Positions 1-8,058 of a stretch of 64,000 bases of DNA are shown in pieces; positions within the stretch are counted from its first letter, which is position 1, and the number at the start of each line of letters is the position of its first letter. Under the pieces are notes generated by a model. It made no database searches and was not told where the DNA came from. It was given only the letters and a program-made list of their open reading frames with translations. The DNA is taken from the NCBI RefSeq assembly GCF_007830515.1, contig NZ_VLKT01000009.1, positions 116,008 through 180,007 of the forward strand, written 5' to 3'. The position numbers were made by a program, and so were the translations under genes. The stretch comes from Mesorhizobium tianshanense. GTDB taxonomy: Bacteria; Pseudomonadota; Alphaproteobacteria; Rhizobiales; Rhizobiaceae.

Positions 1-579
1 GTAAGGCTCCGGCGGTAGCGCCCTGAGACCGGCAAGGAAGATGAGGACCATGAACGGCGTCCACTGCCAGATTTCCGCGACGAGAACGCCGGCAAGCGCG
101 GTCGACGCCGTGGCGAGGATGGGATTGTTCGGATTGAGCAGGCCAATCGACTGCAGGAGATAGCTGATCACCCCGAACTGCGGATCCTCCATCAGCAGAT
201 ACATCATGCCGACAATGGCCGGCGGGATGACGAGCGTCATCGTCAGCACGCCGCGCAGGAATCCGAAACCGAAGCCGTCGCTGTCCAGGAGCAGCGCGAT
301 CGCCATGCCGAGCACCAGTTCAAAGGCCAGCGCGATGGCGAAATAGGTGAAGGTGATGACGAGCGACTGCCAGAAGCGCGTGTCGTTCCAGAGCTGCACC
401 CAGTTTTCCGTTCCGACGAATTCGAGTGCCCGCCTGCGCGGGACGAACTCGTGGAAGCTCAGCCAGATGTTGTAGATCAGGGGATAGACGGTGAAGACAA
501 GCAGGATCGCCACCAGCGGCAGCAGCCAGGGCAGCGGATGGTCCGAAATGACGAAACGTCTGGCTTGGGCAACCCGCAC
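1..579 (-). CDS. Sugar ABC transporter permease, MalF/UgpA type (C-terminus outside window)
   Basis: Inner-membrane permease of a carbohydrate ABC importer (binding-protein-dependent transport family 1). The visible 193 residues hold a first membrane segment near residues 15-35 (PLPWLLPLVAILLVFTVYPL), a periplasmic stretch, then further hydrophobic segments and the family pattern WQWTPFMVLIFLAGLRALPP near the window edge. The gene runs off the left end before the EAA loop. I chose a GTG start at 579 because GGGAGGA lies four bases upstream of it; an in-frame ATG at 624 has no ribosome site and falls inside the candidate operator. It is transcribed divergently from the SorC regulator at 735, which probably controls it. 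The substrate is unknown; a polyol or sugar is inferred from the neighbouring dehydrogenase and kinase. Confidence 0.85.
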   Translation of the reverse strand, partial: MRVAQARRFVISDHPLPWLLPLVAILLVFTVYPLIYNIWLSFHEFVPRRRALEFVGTENWVQLWNDTRFWQSLVITFTYFAIALAFELVLGMAIALLLDSDGFGFGFLRGVLTMTLVIPPAIVGMMYLLMEDPQFGVISYLLQSIGLLNPNNPILATASTALAGVLVAEIWQWTPFMVLIFLAGLRALPPEPY

Positions 580-609
580 GCGTTCCTCCCGAACCGCTTC
601 GTTTTGCGA

Positions 610-642
610 TGCACAAATGTTCATATCTTGTGCATTTGTTCA
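610..642. promoter_or_regulatory. Candidate SorC operator cluster in divergent promoter
   Basis: Two 14-base units lie at 610-623 (TGCACAAATGTTCA) and 629-642 (TGTGCATTTGTTCA). Each is built from TGNACA/TGTNCA half-sites, and the first forms an interrupted palindrome. They sit between the permease start (579, minus) and the SorC regulator start (735, plus). The same half-site recurs in front of the third SorC-linked operon near 48.2 kb. Operator function is inferred from position and symmetry only. Confidence 0.5.
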
Positions 643-734
643 AATGCTATATCGTCACCATGTCCGAAGCAAGCGCTTGTTGGCCGGCGACAGCGGCGTT
701 CGGACGGGTGCGCCACCAGCATCGGAGAACCCTC

Positions 735-1655
735 ATGACGTCGATCGGTCTCCTGGCCCGGGTTGCCCATCAATATTTCGTGCTGGGCGAAACGCAGCAG
801 GCCATCGCCGAGCGGCTGCAGATCAACCGCACCAAGATCCACAGGCTGCTCGCCGAGGCCAAGGAGCGCGGCATCGTCTCGATCCGCATCAATGCCGGGA
901 CGTCCCAGGCCCTCGAAATGGAAGAACAGCTCAGGCGGAAGTACCGGCTCGACATATGCAGCGTCACGCCAAACGACACCGGGTCGGAGCTCGGGCTCTC
1001 CGAAGTGATCGGCATCTATGCCGCGCAAACCGTTGAGACGCTGCTCAGGGACGATATGACGGTCGCCATGGCGTGGGGCCGAACCATGAGATGGCTCGCT
1101 TCCAACATCGAACCGGTGACGCTCAGGAACGTTACGGTCGTGCCGCTTCTCGGCTCTCTGTCGCGCCGGTCGTCGATCGACAAATATGACGCCGCCGCCG
1201 TCTTTGCCCAGCGCACTCAGGCCGAATCCTATTATCTCCCCGGACCCATCATCTGCGACAGCCGCGAAAGCCGCGAGACGATCCTGCAGCAACCGAGCGC
1301 GCGCGAGGTTATCCAGAAGGCGCTGAACGCCGACCTTGCGCTGATGAGCGTCGGCGGCACGACCAGCTCGACGCTTCGGAGCGTCGGTTATATGACGGAC
1401 GAGGAATTCGACGACGTCCTGAGAATGAAGCCGATCGGGAACTTCCTCGGCTATTTCTTCGACCGGAACGCCGAACTCATCGACCATCCCGTCAATGAAC
1501 GCATCGTCGGGGTTTACCCTCTCGACACGCTGAACATTCCCAAACGCATCCTTGTTTCCGGCGGAAAGAACAAGGTCGGCATCATGGCCAAGCTCCTGGA
1601 AAAAGGATTCTTCACCGGCCTCATCACCGACCAGGAGACAGGCGGTTCGCTCTGA
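735..1655 (+). CDS. SorC/DeoR-family sugar-responsive transcriptional regulator
   Basis: A 306-residue cytoplasmic regulator. An N-terminal helix-turn-helix (about residues 18-42, TQQAIAERLQINRTKIHRLL) precedes the SorC sugar-binding domain, which is related to phosphosugar isomerase folds and typically binds a phosphorylated sugar. Visible family marks are AWGRTMRWLA near residue 115 and a late ILVSGGKNKVGIMAKLL stretch. The start at 735 has GGAGAA six bases upstream; a longer in-frame opening from 609 would run through the candidate operators and is rejected. It diverges from a sugar permease, so it probably regulates that transport operon and itself. It converges with the HAD/dehydrogenase operon ending at 1845. 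The ligand is not predictable from sequence. Confidence 0.88.
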   Translation: MTSIGLLARVAHQYFVLGETQQAIAERLQINRTKIHRLLAEAKERGIVSIRINAGTSQALEMEEQLRRKYRLDICSVTPNDTGSELGLSEVIGIYAAQTVETLLRDDMTVAMAWGRTMRWLASNIEPVTLRNVTVVPLLGSLSRRSSIDKYDAAAVFAQRTQAESYYLPGPIICDSRESRETILQQPSAREVIQKALNADLALMSVGGTTSSTLRSVGYMTDEEFDDVLRMKPIGNFLGYFFDRNAELIDHPVNERIVGVYPLDTLNIPKRILVSGGKNKVGIMAKLLEKGFFTGLITDQETGGSL

Positions 1656-1844
1656 CATCCACCGGCCGGGATCGCTGCAGCAACCGCAGGTGCTGCGTGA
1701 TGTTGCCCGGAACATCGCACTCGCTTTCATCTGAAAGCAGATTGGCACCGAATCTTGCCTAAGCCGTCCCTGGTTCTGTTCCATCGCCTGCAGAACATCC
1801 TTTGCGTCTTTTCCTGGCGGTCCACTTCGCGCCGGCCAATCAGG

Positions 1845-2648
1845 CTACCCCAACCTCCGATTTGCCAGGATCATGTCGGCAATCTCGACGAAGCCGCGGC
1901 CACCCCGCGAGGTGGCGACGAAAGCAGGCTCGGCGTCGATCTGTCCCTGGAAATCCATCACATTCGCGACCCCGAACGAGTTCGGAAAGAACCCAAACAT
2001 CGGCGCGTCGTTCGGGCTGTCTCCGACAAACGCATAGGCCTGTCTTTCAACATCGAGATCGGTCCCGAGCCTCTCGTTTGCAAAGCGACGCGTCATCGAC
2101 AGCTTGTCGTACCGGCCAAACCAGCCGTTCACATGGATCGACGAAATCTTGGCGACAGCGCCGGCTTCCTCGAATATCTGCTTGATGCGCCTGGCATCGG
2201 ACATCGGCAGTGCCGGAACATCTTCGCAAAAGTCGATGGCCAGATCGGCTTCGCGATATTGCTGGTCGGCGGACACGGCCGAACCCGGCACTTCCCGGAC
2301 AATGCGTTTTTCCAGTTCGGCGAGTCTGCGCCTGTTTTCCCGGCGTTCCTCAGCGCACGCCGCGAAAACCCGGACCATCTTTCGCGTTGGCTGATCGTAG
2401 GCGAAGTAAAAAGCGCCATTTTCGCCGACAACGCCCGTCACCGGCCAGAACCGGGCAATCATATCGCACCAGCCCGCGGGTCTCCCGGTAATGGGAGCGA
2501 CGACGAGGCCTGCCTCACGCAGGCGTTCGAGCGCATGGTAGGCCTCGGCTGGAAGACGGCCCTCGGTCGTCAACGTATCGTCGATATCGCAGAAGACGCC
2601 GCGAATGCGCGACGCAGCTTCCGGGCCGAATTCGACGAGGTCGCGCAT
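1845..2648 (-). CDS. HAD-superfamily phosphatase (Cof/type IIB-like)
   Basis: A 267-residue haloacid-dehalogenase-superfamily hydrolase, probably a small-molecule phosphatase. Motif I is DIDDTLT, with nucleophile D21 and general acid D23. Motif II is the threonine of PITGRP (T54), and motif IV is GDSPNDAPMF near residue 210. The large insert between motifs II and IV fits a C2 (type IIB) cap as in Cof or sucrose-phosphatase relatives. Its ATG follows the stop of the upstream dehydrogenase gene by four bases, so the two are translationally close and almost certainly one operon. A longer in-frame opening from 2702 overlaps that gene and lacks a ribosome site. Dephosphorylation of a polyol phosphate made or used by the neighbour is the best inference. 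Confidence 0.85.
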   Translation of the reverse strand: MRDLVEFGPEAASRIRGVFCDIDDTLTTEGRLPAEAYHALERLREAGLVVAPITGRPAGWCDMIARFWPVTGVVGENGAFYFAYDQPTRKMVRVFAACAEERRENRRRLAELEKRIVREVPGSAVSADQQYREADLAIDFCEDVPALPMSDARRIKQIFEEAGAVAKISSIHVNGWFGRYDKLSMTRRFANERLGTDLDVERQAYAFVGDSPNDAPMFGFFPNSFGVANVMDFQGQIDAEPAFVATSRGGRGFVEIADMILANRRLG

Positions 2649-2652
2649 CCGG

Positions 2653-3981
2653 TCAGGCTTCCCCGCGAGCAAAATCCCCCAGCATTCCTGCATCCGCAGC
2701 AATGTCGAGGAACGAGAAGCGATTGCGCATCTCCCGGCAATGAACGACGGCTTCGCGATAGAAATCGGCTGGCGTGCCCAATTCGGCCGCCGAGATCGGC
2801 CCGCCGGTGGATTTCAGCAGGCGCCGCATCTCGTGGACAGGCAGCATGAATTGCTTGAGCTCCTGCCTGAGCGTCGGCCAGAGCTCCTGCAGCCGCTCGT
2901 TGAATGCGGCGGCGGCATTCTCGTCGAAGGCCTTCTTCTTCAATTCGTCGAGACATTGGGCGGCGACAGCCGGCCCCATGCGGCGCACCATGTCGTCGGG
3001 ATCGATCTTCGTCGCCTTCACCACCGGCGGCTTGTCACTTGCAAGCATTGCTTGCTGCAATCGCGCCATCGTGAGTGAAGCGACGCCGACCTGGGTGCCG
3101 TGGAGCGTACCGGGGTGACGCTCGCCGGCGAAGCAGTCGATGTAGTGCGATATCTGATGCTCGCCCATGGAACCGTGATTGGAGACGCCGGTGAAGGAAA
3201 TGCCGAGGCCGCAGAGCGTTAGCACGCGGTAGAGGTAGCCATTGGCCTCGATGTCGTGCTCGGCAAGCTTTGCCGCACGCTCGTTGAGCGCCGCCTCATC
3301 CTTTTCCTGGATGAGAAACGGTACCTGATGGTAGGCGGTGCCAAGCAGACGATGCGACATCCACCAGTCGATCTGGGCGACCGAGCGGCAAAGGCAGTCA
3401 CCGAACCCCGCCGCCGACAGATAGGTCGGGGCGGCAGCGGAGACGCCAAGATCGACGAAAAAGCCTGACGGCGCATGGGAGGGGAGCGAGACTTTCAGGC
3501 CGCTTTCAAGTGTGATGGACGCGGTGGTCGATGTGTAGCCGTTCATCGAACCGGCCGTCCCGAACACGCAATAGCGCCGCTCATTCCTCCCGGTGACGAA
3601 CTTGCAGAGATCGTTGATCGTGCCGGAACCGACCGCGACCACGGCATCCGCATCTGCGAGTTTGACGGCCAGGCTTTCGACATTGGCCATGTCGGCATGT
3701 GGGTGATCCAAAATCAGGACATCGACAGGGCCGAGCGTCTTCAGTTCGCGCGCAACGCGTTCGCCAAGCGCATCATAGGTCGCGGCATCGGCAACAACCG
3801 TGAACCGCTCACCCAGATCGAGCTCCGAAACAAGATCGGCCGCCCGGCCTTCGAGGCTTTCTTCGATGACAATCCGGTCATACGGCACCACGGCCTTTTT
3901 CCCGGTCTCCGGGCTGGTCCAGTTCCCGTCCAAAATGTCGTCGATCAATGTCGTCCAGGATCCGGCTGCCGGATTCGTCAT
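2653..3981 (-). CDS. sn-Glycerol-1-phosphate dehydrogenase-like polyol-phosphate dehydrogenase (AraM/Fe-ADH fold)
   Basis: A 442-residue NAD(P)-dependent, metal-dependent dehydrogenase of the G1P dehydrogenase/AraM branch of the iron-ADH and dehydroquinate-synthase-like superfamily. The nucleotide-binding GSGTINDLCKFV motif is near residue 120 and FGTAGSMNGYTS near 148. Metal-ligand candidates are the aspartate of AAGFGDCLCR and the histidines of GVSNHGSMGEHQISHYID and HPGTLHGTQVG. Known members reduce dihydroxyacetone phosphate to glycerol-1-phosphate or act on pentitol phosphates. The C-terminus is longer than in archaeal enzymes. The start at 3981 has AGAGGA upstream. It diverges from SorC regulator 2 and leads a two-gene operon with the HAD phosphatase. 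The physiological substrate is inferred only as a polyol phosphate. Confidence 0.82.
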   Translation of the reverse strand: MTNPAAGSWTTLIDDILDGNWTSPETGKKAVVPYDRIVIEESLEGRAADLVSELDLGERFTVVADAATYDALGERVARELKTLGPVDVLILDHPHADMANVESLAVKLADADAVVAVGSGTINDLCKFVTGRNERRYCVFGTAGSMNGYTSTTASITLESGLKVSLPSHAPSGFFVDLGVSAAAPTYLSAAGFGDCLCRSVAQIDWWMSHRLLGTAYHQVPFLIQEKDEAALNERAAKLAEHDIEANGYLYRVLTLCGLGISFTGVSNHGSMGEHQISHYIDCFAGERHPGTLHGTQVGVASLTMARLQQAMLASDKPPVVKATKIDPDDMVRRMGPAVAAQCLDELKKKAFDENAAAAFNERLQELWPTLRQELKQFMLPVHEMRRLLKSTGGPISAAELGTPADFYREAVVHCREMRNRFSFLDIAADAGMLGDFARGEA

Positions 3982-4063
3982 GGCGTCCTCTTCTGGGGCA
4001 ACTCTGTAATCGAGACGCAGGCGGGCTGCGCGATCAAACAATAGTCACCTATCCCTGTCTTTT

Positions 4064-4090
4064 GTCAAGCATGCGCCCGCAACGCTTGAC
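4064..4090. promoter_or_regulatory. Candidate operator: 7-bp inverted repeat between dehydrogenase and SorC regulator 2
   Basis: GTCAAGC at 4064-4070 and its exact reverse complement GCTTGAC at 4084-4090 are separated by 13 bases. They lie in the 139-base divergent region between the dehydrogenase (start 3981, minus) and the regulator (start 4121, plus). The spacing puts the arms about two helical turns apart, as expected for an oligomeric SorC protein. The sequence differs from the TGNACA motif near 0.6 kb, which suggests separate regulons. Confidence 0.5.
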
Positions 4091-4120
4091 TTCGTTCTGC
4101 AAACCTGCGGAAAAAGGGGC

Positions 4121-5104
4121 ATGAATGCCGATGCCGACATCGACCTGGTCCGCCCCTCTGGGCTCTCGGCACTGCCGTCCGAATTCGACAGCGCGGTGGC
4201 GTGGGCTGCCTGGCTCTACTATGTCGACCAGCTTAACCAGAGCGATGTGGCCAAGGTTATGAACGTCTCCAGGGCGAGTGTGGTAAACTATCTGCAGGAG
4301 GCGCGCGAAAGCGGACTTGTCGCCGTGCAGGTCGACCACGACGCTTTTGCCCGCACCTTGACCTCGCGGCGTCTCATGGAAAAATACGGGCTTCGCGGCG
4401 CGGCGGTTATCCCCGACCTCGATCCCAGCGATGCCGACCGCCGCATCGGCGAAGCGGCAGGGCGGTTGCTCGCATCCATGGTCGATCCGGGCGACACGAT
4501 CGGCGTTGCCTGGGGAAAGACCGTGCTCGCTGCCGCCCGCTCGATCCCACGACTACGGCATAATCGGAACCTCACCGTCGTCCAGCTCTCGGGAAGCTCG
4601 ATCGGCACCAGCGATTTCTCACCGGAATTCTGCACCTCGCTGATGGCCAATCGGCTCGGCGCCCGCTGCATCAACCTGCTTGCCCCGGCGATCGTCTCCA
4701 CCGACGAGCTGCACGACGAACTCATGCGGGAGCCGATGCTCGTCAACCAGTTCCGCATGATACATGCGGCCGGCAAGGTCATCTTCGGGATCGGCGATAT
4801 CGGGCCGGAGAGCACCTATGCCCGAGCCGGGATATCGGATGCCGCCGCGCTTGCCGGCATGATCGAGCAGGGAGCGCTCGGGGTCATCATCGGGCGATTC
4901 ATCGACGCTCAAGGGGCCGCTTTCGCAACTCCTCTCGACGGACGCACCGTCGGCATCACGCTCGACGAACTGAAAGCGGTGCCCGTCCGCATCTGTGCGG
5001 CCGGTGGCGCCCGCAAGATCGGGGCGATCAGGGCTGGGCTCGGCGGCGGATACGCGACACATTTTGTCACCGACCTGGCCACCGCGAACATTCTCTTGGA
5101 ATAG
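4121..5104 (+). CDS. SorC/DeoR-family transcriptional regulator 2
   Basis: A 327-residue regulator with an N-terminal helix-turn-helix (about residues 36-60, LNQSDVAKVMNVSRASVVNY) and a SorC sugar-binding domain with AWGKTVLAAARS near residue 128 and VRICAAGGARKIGAIRAGL near the C-terminus. It stands upstream of an FGGY kinase in the same direction (39-base gap) and divergent from the dehydrogenase/phosphatase operon, so it likely controls both sides. The ATG at 4121 has no strong ribosome site; the sequence upstream is AAAAAGGGGC, a weak match. It is only distantly similar to the SorC protein at 735 and lacks that protein's ending. Confidence 0.87.
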   Translation: MNADADIDLVRPSGLSALPSEFDSAVAWAAWLYYVDQLNQSDVAKVMNVSRASVVNYLQEARESGLVAVQVDHDAFARTLTSRRLMEKYGLRGAAVIPDLDPSDADRRIGEAAGRLLASMVDPGDTIGVAWGKTVLAAARSIPRLRHNRNLTVVQLSGSSIGTSDFSPEFCTSLMANRLGARCINLLAPAIVSTDELHDELMREPMLVNQFRMIHAAGKVIFGIGDIGPESTYARAGISDAAALAGMIEQGALGVIIGRFIDAQGAAFATPLDGRTVGITLDELKAVPVRICAAGGARKIGAIRAGLGGGYATHFVTDLATANILLE

Positions 5105-5142
5105 CCAGGCTCGGCGGAACTCATCGTCTCGGGAGGACAATC

Positions 5143-6639
5143 ATGGGAAGCAGCGACGAACCTCTTGTCGTCGGCCTCGACAGTTCCACGCAATCCTGCA
5201 AGGCGATTGCCTGGAGCCGGGACGGACGAGCCGTGGCGGAAGGCCGCGCGCCGCTCGATCTGATGAAGCCGAGGCCGGACTATGTCGAGCAGGAGGCCAC
5301 CGATTGGTGGCGGGCCGCAACGGCGGCGCTGCGACAGCTCGTCGGCGCGGTCGATGCAAAACGCATCGCCGGTATCGCGATCTCCAACCAGCGCGAGACC
5401 GTTGCCCTCATCGACGGCGCCGGCGCGCCGATCGGACCCGCGAGCCTGTGGCTCGACGAACGCGCCGCCGGGCTGGTCGACCGTTTCGCGGCGGAAATCG
5501 GTCGTGAGCGGCTGCACGCGATCACCGGCAAGCCGATCGACGTGACGCCGGTCGTCTACCGCCTGAAATGGCTGCGCGAGAACGAGCCGAAACGGTTGGA
5601 CGACGCTGACAAAATCCTCGACGTGCATGGCTATCTGACGCTGAAACTGACGGGAACGCCGAGTGCGAGCTGGACGAGCGCCGATCCGTTCGGCCTCTTC
5701 GACATCTCGCGCAAGGCATGGTCCCAGCCGATCCTCGATCACCTCGGCATCAAGCCGTCGCAACTTCCCAATGCGGTGCGGTCCGGCACGCGGGTCGGGA
5801 CCGTTCATGCCGCGGCCGCTGCGGCAACTGGCCTCTCCGAAGGGACGCCGGTGATTGCCGCCGGCGGCGATGGGCAATGCGCCGGGCTCGGCGTCAATGC
5901 CATGCGCGACGGCGTCGTCTATCTCAATCTCGGAACTGCGATCATCGCGGGAATCTGGTCGCGGGAACCGGTGGTCGGCGCCTTTTGGCGTACCATGACC
6001 TCGCCGACAGGCGATGGCTATTTCCTCGAGGCAGTGCAGCGGGCGGGCGTCTATTTCGTCAACTGGTTCGTCGACACGTTTGCCGGCGGACGCTCCGATC
6101 CGGCGATCTTCGACCGCCTGGAACGGGAAGCGGCGGCCGTCCCGATCGGCTCGGACGGGCTTCTCGCCGGCACCACCCTGGTCGGCTGCATGGACCCGCA
6201 TTGGGATCCGAGCGCACGCGCGAGCTTCATCGGCATGCACCCCTCGCACACGCTCGGTCACTTTTATCGTGCGGGGCTCGAGGCGATGACACTGCAAACC
6301 GCCCGGGCTCTCGAAGAGATGCGCGGCCATGGTCTTTCGCCGGCGCAAATGGTGGCGATCGGCGGCGGCGCCAACAGCAAGCTTTGGACAAAGATGATCG
6401 CGGACGCAACCGGGATCTCGATCCATAAGGGTCACAATGCTGAAGCCTCCTCCCTCGGCGCAGCCATCAGCGCCGCGGTCGGGACCGGATGGTTCGAGAG
6501 TTTTTCTGAGGCCGCGGACGCCATGACGAGCATCACTGAGACAATCGAACCGGACAGACGCGACCGCGAAGCGTGGGACGCGCTGTCGGCCAGGCAGGCC
6601 AAGGTCTTCCCCGCGACCCAATTCGCCTGGCGGAATTGA
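5143..6639 (+). CDS. FGGY-family carbohydrate kinase (xylulokinase-like)
   Basis: A 498-residue sugar or polyol kinase with two actin-like domains. The first phosphate-binding loop is GLDSSTQSCKA at residues 10-20. The family sequence SNQRETVALID lies near 84-95, the probable catalytic base sits in ADPFGLFDI near residue 187, and the second ATP-binding element is IGGGANSKLWTKMIAD near residue 406. Length matches xylulokinase and related pentulose or tetrulose kinases. A strong ribosome site (GGGAGGAC) lies upstream of 5143. It follows SorC regulator 2 and probably phosphorylates the ketose or polyol processed by the divergent dehydrogenase. A paralogue with the same start architecture lies at 44.3 kb. 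Xylulose specificity is not established. Confidence 0.87.
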   Translation: MGSSDEPLVVGLDSSTQSCKAIAWSRDGRAVAEGRAPLDLMKPRPDYVEQEATDWWRAATAALRQLVGAVDAKRIAGIAISNQRETVALIDGAGAPIGPASLWLDERAAGLVDRFAAEIGRERLHAITGKPIDVTPVVYRLKWLRENEPKRLDDADKILDVHGYLTLKLTGTPSASWTSADPFGLFDISRKAWSQPILDHLGIKPSQLPNAVRSGTRVGTVHAAAAAATGLSEGTPVIAAGGDGQCAGLGVNAMRDGVVYLNLGTAIIAGIWSREPVVGAFWRTMTSPTGDGYFLEAVQRAGVYFVNWFVDTFAGGRSDPAIFDRLEREAAAVPIGSDGLLAGTTLVGCMDPHWDPSARASFIGMHPSHTLGHFYRAGLEAMTLQTARALEEMRGHGLSPAQMVAIGGGANSKLWTKMIADATGISIHKGHNAEASSLGAAISAAVGTGWFESFSEAADAMTSITETIEPDRRDREAWDALSARQAKVFPATQFAWRN

Positions 6640-6659
6640 GATCGACGCGGGCGCTACAC

Positions 6660-7016
6660 CTACTTCAGCCCACCCACCGCCTGCTGATAGACATCAGGCC
6701 TGAAGCCGACGAGGATACGGTCGCCAAGATCGAGGACCGGCCGCTTGATCATCGTCGGTTTGGCCAGCATCAGCGCCTTGGCCTTCTTCTCGTCGAGGCT
6801 CATCTTGTCCCTGTCCGACAGTTCGCGAAAGGTCGTGCTCGCCTTGTTGAGCAGGAGTTCCCAACCGACCTTGCCTGACCAGTCATCGAGCCGATCCGCG
6901 TCCAGACCTTCGACCCTGTAGTCGTGAAAGCGGTAGGCGACATCATGGCTCTCCAGCCAGACACGCGCCTTCTTGATCGTGTCGCAATTAGTGATGCCGT
7001 ACATCGTGATGGTCAA
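6660..7016 (-). CDS. ArsC/Spx-family reductase (YffB-like)
   Basis: A 118-residue thioredoxin-fold protein of the ArsC family. The N-terminus is ITMYGITNCDTIKKARVWLE with one redox cysteine (C10). It is followed by the helix-strand pattern of the fold, and TMIKRPVLDLGDRILVGFRPDVY holds the family's conserved Arg-Pro and GF elements. The single cysteine and YGI start match YffB-like proteins, thought to be glutathione-dependent thiol reductases, rather than true arsenate reductases. It converges with the FGGY kinase (20-base gap) and diverges from an ArsR gene, but no arsenic-resistance genes accompany it. Confidence 0.85.
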   Translation of the reverse strand: MTITMYGITNCDTIKKARVWLESHDVAYRFHDYRVEGLDADRLDDWSGKVGWELLLNKASTTFRELSDRDKMSLDEKKAKALMLAKPTMIKRPVLDLGDRILVGFRPDVYQQAVGGLK

Positions 7017-7124
7017 AACCGGGGTCCCTCGGACTGATCGCTGGTCGTATCTGGCGGCACCCTAAAACCACGCTTCCCGCTTTGCCAGCGGCCCCGCCGG
7101 GCATCTCCGATTTTTTGGCCTTGC

Positions 7125-7152
7125 CAATACTAAGGAATTTTCCTAAGTATTG
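7125..7152. promoter_or_regulatory. 28-bp near-perfect palindrome upstream of ArsR gene
   Basis: The left arm (CAATACTAAGGAA, 7125-7137) and right arm (TTCCTAAGTATTG, 7140-7152) are reverse complements except at one position and flank a TT centre. It lies 38 bases before the ArsR start and 108 bases from the divergent ArsC-like gene. This is the expected size and place for an ArsR-type dimer operator and autoregulation. Confidence 0.65.
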
Positions 7153-7190
7153 TGAACCGTCTTTGCCCGACGCGGTGACGCAAGGAAGAC

Positions 7191-7556
7191 ATGACCATGG
7201 CAACAAACCAGCAGTCCGCAAGTCCGAGCCCCCCACCGATCGACGGCATTTTCCGGGCGCTTGCCGACCCGACGCGCCGTCGTGTGGTGGAGCGGCTGAA
7301 CAGAAGCCCCGCCTCGGTCGGTGAGCTTGCCCAGCCCTTCGACATGGCCCTGCCCTCCTTCATCGAACATCTGAAGGTGCTGGAAGGTTGCGGGCTGGTG
7401 CGCTCGCAAAAGGCCGGCCGCGTCCGGACCTACCAGCTCGCGCATGAGCCGCTGGAGCTTGCGGAAAACTGGCTGGCCGAGCAACGCGCGCTGTGGGAAC
7501 GCCGCCTCGACCAGTTCGATGACTATGTGCTGAAACTCAAGGAAAGCGACAAATGA
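7191..7556 (+). CDS. ArsR-family winged-helix repressor
   Basis: A 121-residue DNA-binding repressor. The wHTH domain covers about residues 15-95, with IFRALADPTRRRVVERLNRS at the start, recognition region VGELAQPFDMALPSFIEHLKVLE and wing GLVRSQKAGRVRTYQL. No cysteine metal-binding motif of ArsR/SmtB (CVC) is visible, which puts it in the non-metal group commonly paired with AHSA1 proteins. AAGGA sits five bases before the start. Its stop overlaps the following START-domain gene by four bases, so the two are co-translated. A strong palindrome upstream suggests autoregulation. Confidence 0.9.
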   Translation: MTMATNQQSASPSPPPIDGIFRALADPTRRRVVERLNRSPASVGELAQPFDMALPSFIEHLKVLEGCGLVRSQKAGRVRTYQLAHEPLELAENWLAEQRALWERRLDQFDDYVLKLKESDK

Positions 7557-8038
7557 ATATGACCCCGCTGTTCAAACCCGATCCGAGATTCGACCTTGTT
7601 CTCGAACGCGTTGTCGATGCGCCGCGAGAACTGCTCTGGACCGCCTACACCAAGCCCGAGCATGTCCGCCAATGGTTCACACCGAAACCGTGGATCATCA
7701 CCGATTGCGAGATCGACCTGCGGCCCGGCGGCCTGTTCAGGACCCGCATGCAATCGCCTGATGGCAAGGAGGTCCACGACCGGCGTTGCTGCTACCTCGA
7801 CATCGTGCCGAACGAGCGGCTGGTGTGGACCGATGCACTGCTGCCTGGCTATCGCCCGTCGGGGGATCCATTCATCACCGCGGTCATATCCTTCCAGCCG
7901 GAAGGCAAGGCGACACGCTACACCGCGACCGCCATCCACCGCGACGAAGCCACGCGCAATAACCACGAGGAGATGGGCTTTTACGACGGCTGGGGCACCG
8001 TGCTCGACCAGCTTGCGGCGTATGTCAGGAAGATATGA
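7553..8038 (+). CDS. SRPBCC/AHSA1 (START-like) domain protein
   Basis: A 161-residue Aha1 C-terminal-like protein. The START-like fold begins at DPRFDLVLERVVDAPRELLW, continues through YTKPEHVRQWFTP and CEIDLRPGGLFRTRMQSPDG, and ends with a long helix MGFYDGWGTVLDQLAAYV. Members bind hydrophobic ligands in a deep cavity, and the ArsR-AHSA1 gene pair is a very common bacterial arrangement of mostly unknown ligand. The ATGA overlap with the ArsR gene at 7553-7556 shows coupling. No transporter or enzyme follows in the same direction. Confidence 0.9.
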   Translation: MNMTPLFKPDPRFDLVLERVVDAPRELLWTAYTKPEHVRQWFTPKPWIITDCEIDLRPGGLFRTRMQSPDGKEVHDRRCCYLDIVPNERLVWTDALLPGYRPSGDPFITAVISFQPEGKATRYTATAIHRDEATRNNHEEMGFYDGWGTVLDQLAAYVRKI

Positions 8039-8058
8039 GGCGGCGGCCTCGCTTCGCG

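Noticed and set aside
1755..2849. 364-codon plus-strand frame
   Set aside because: Antisense to the HAD phosphatase and dehydrogenase, both with clear catalytic motifs.
4909..6621. 570-codon minus-strand frame
   Set aside because: Antisense to the FGGY kinase and SorC gene; no motif or ribosome site.
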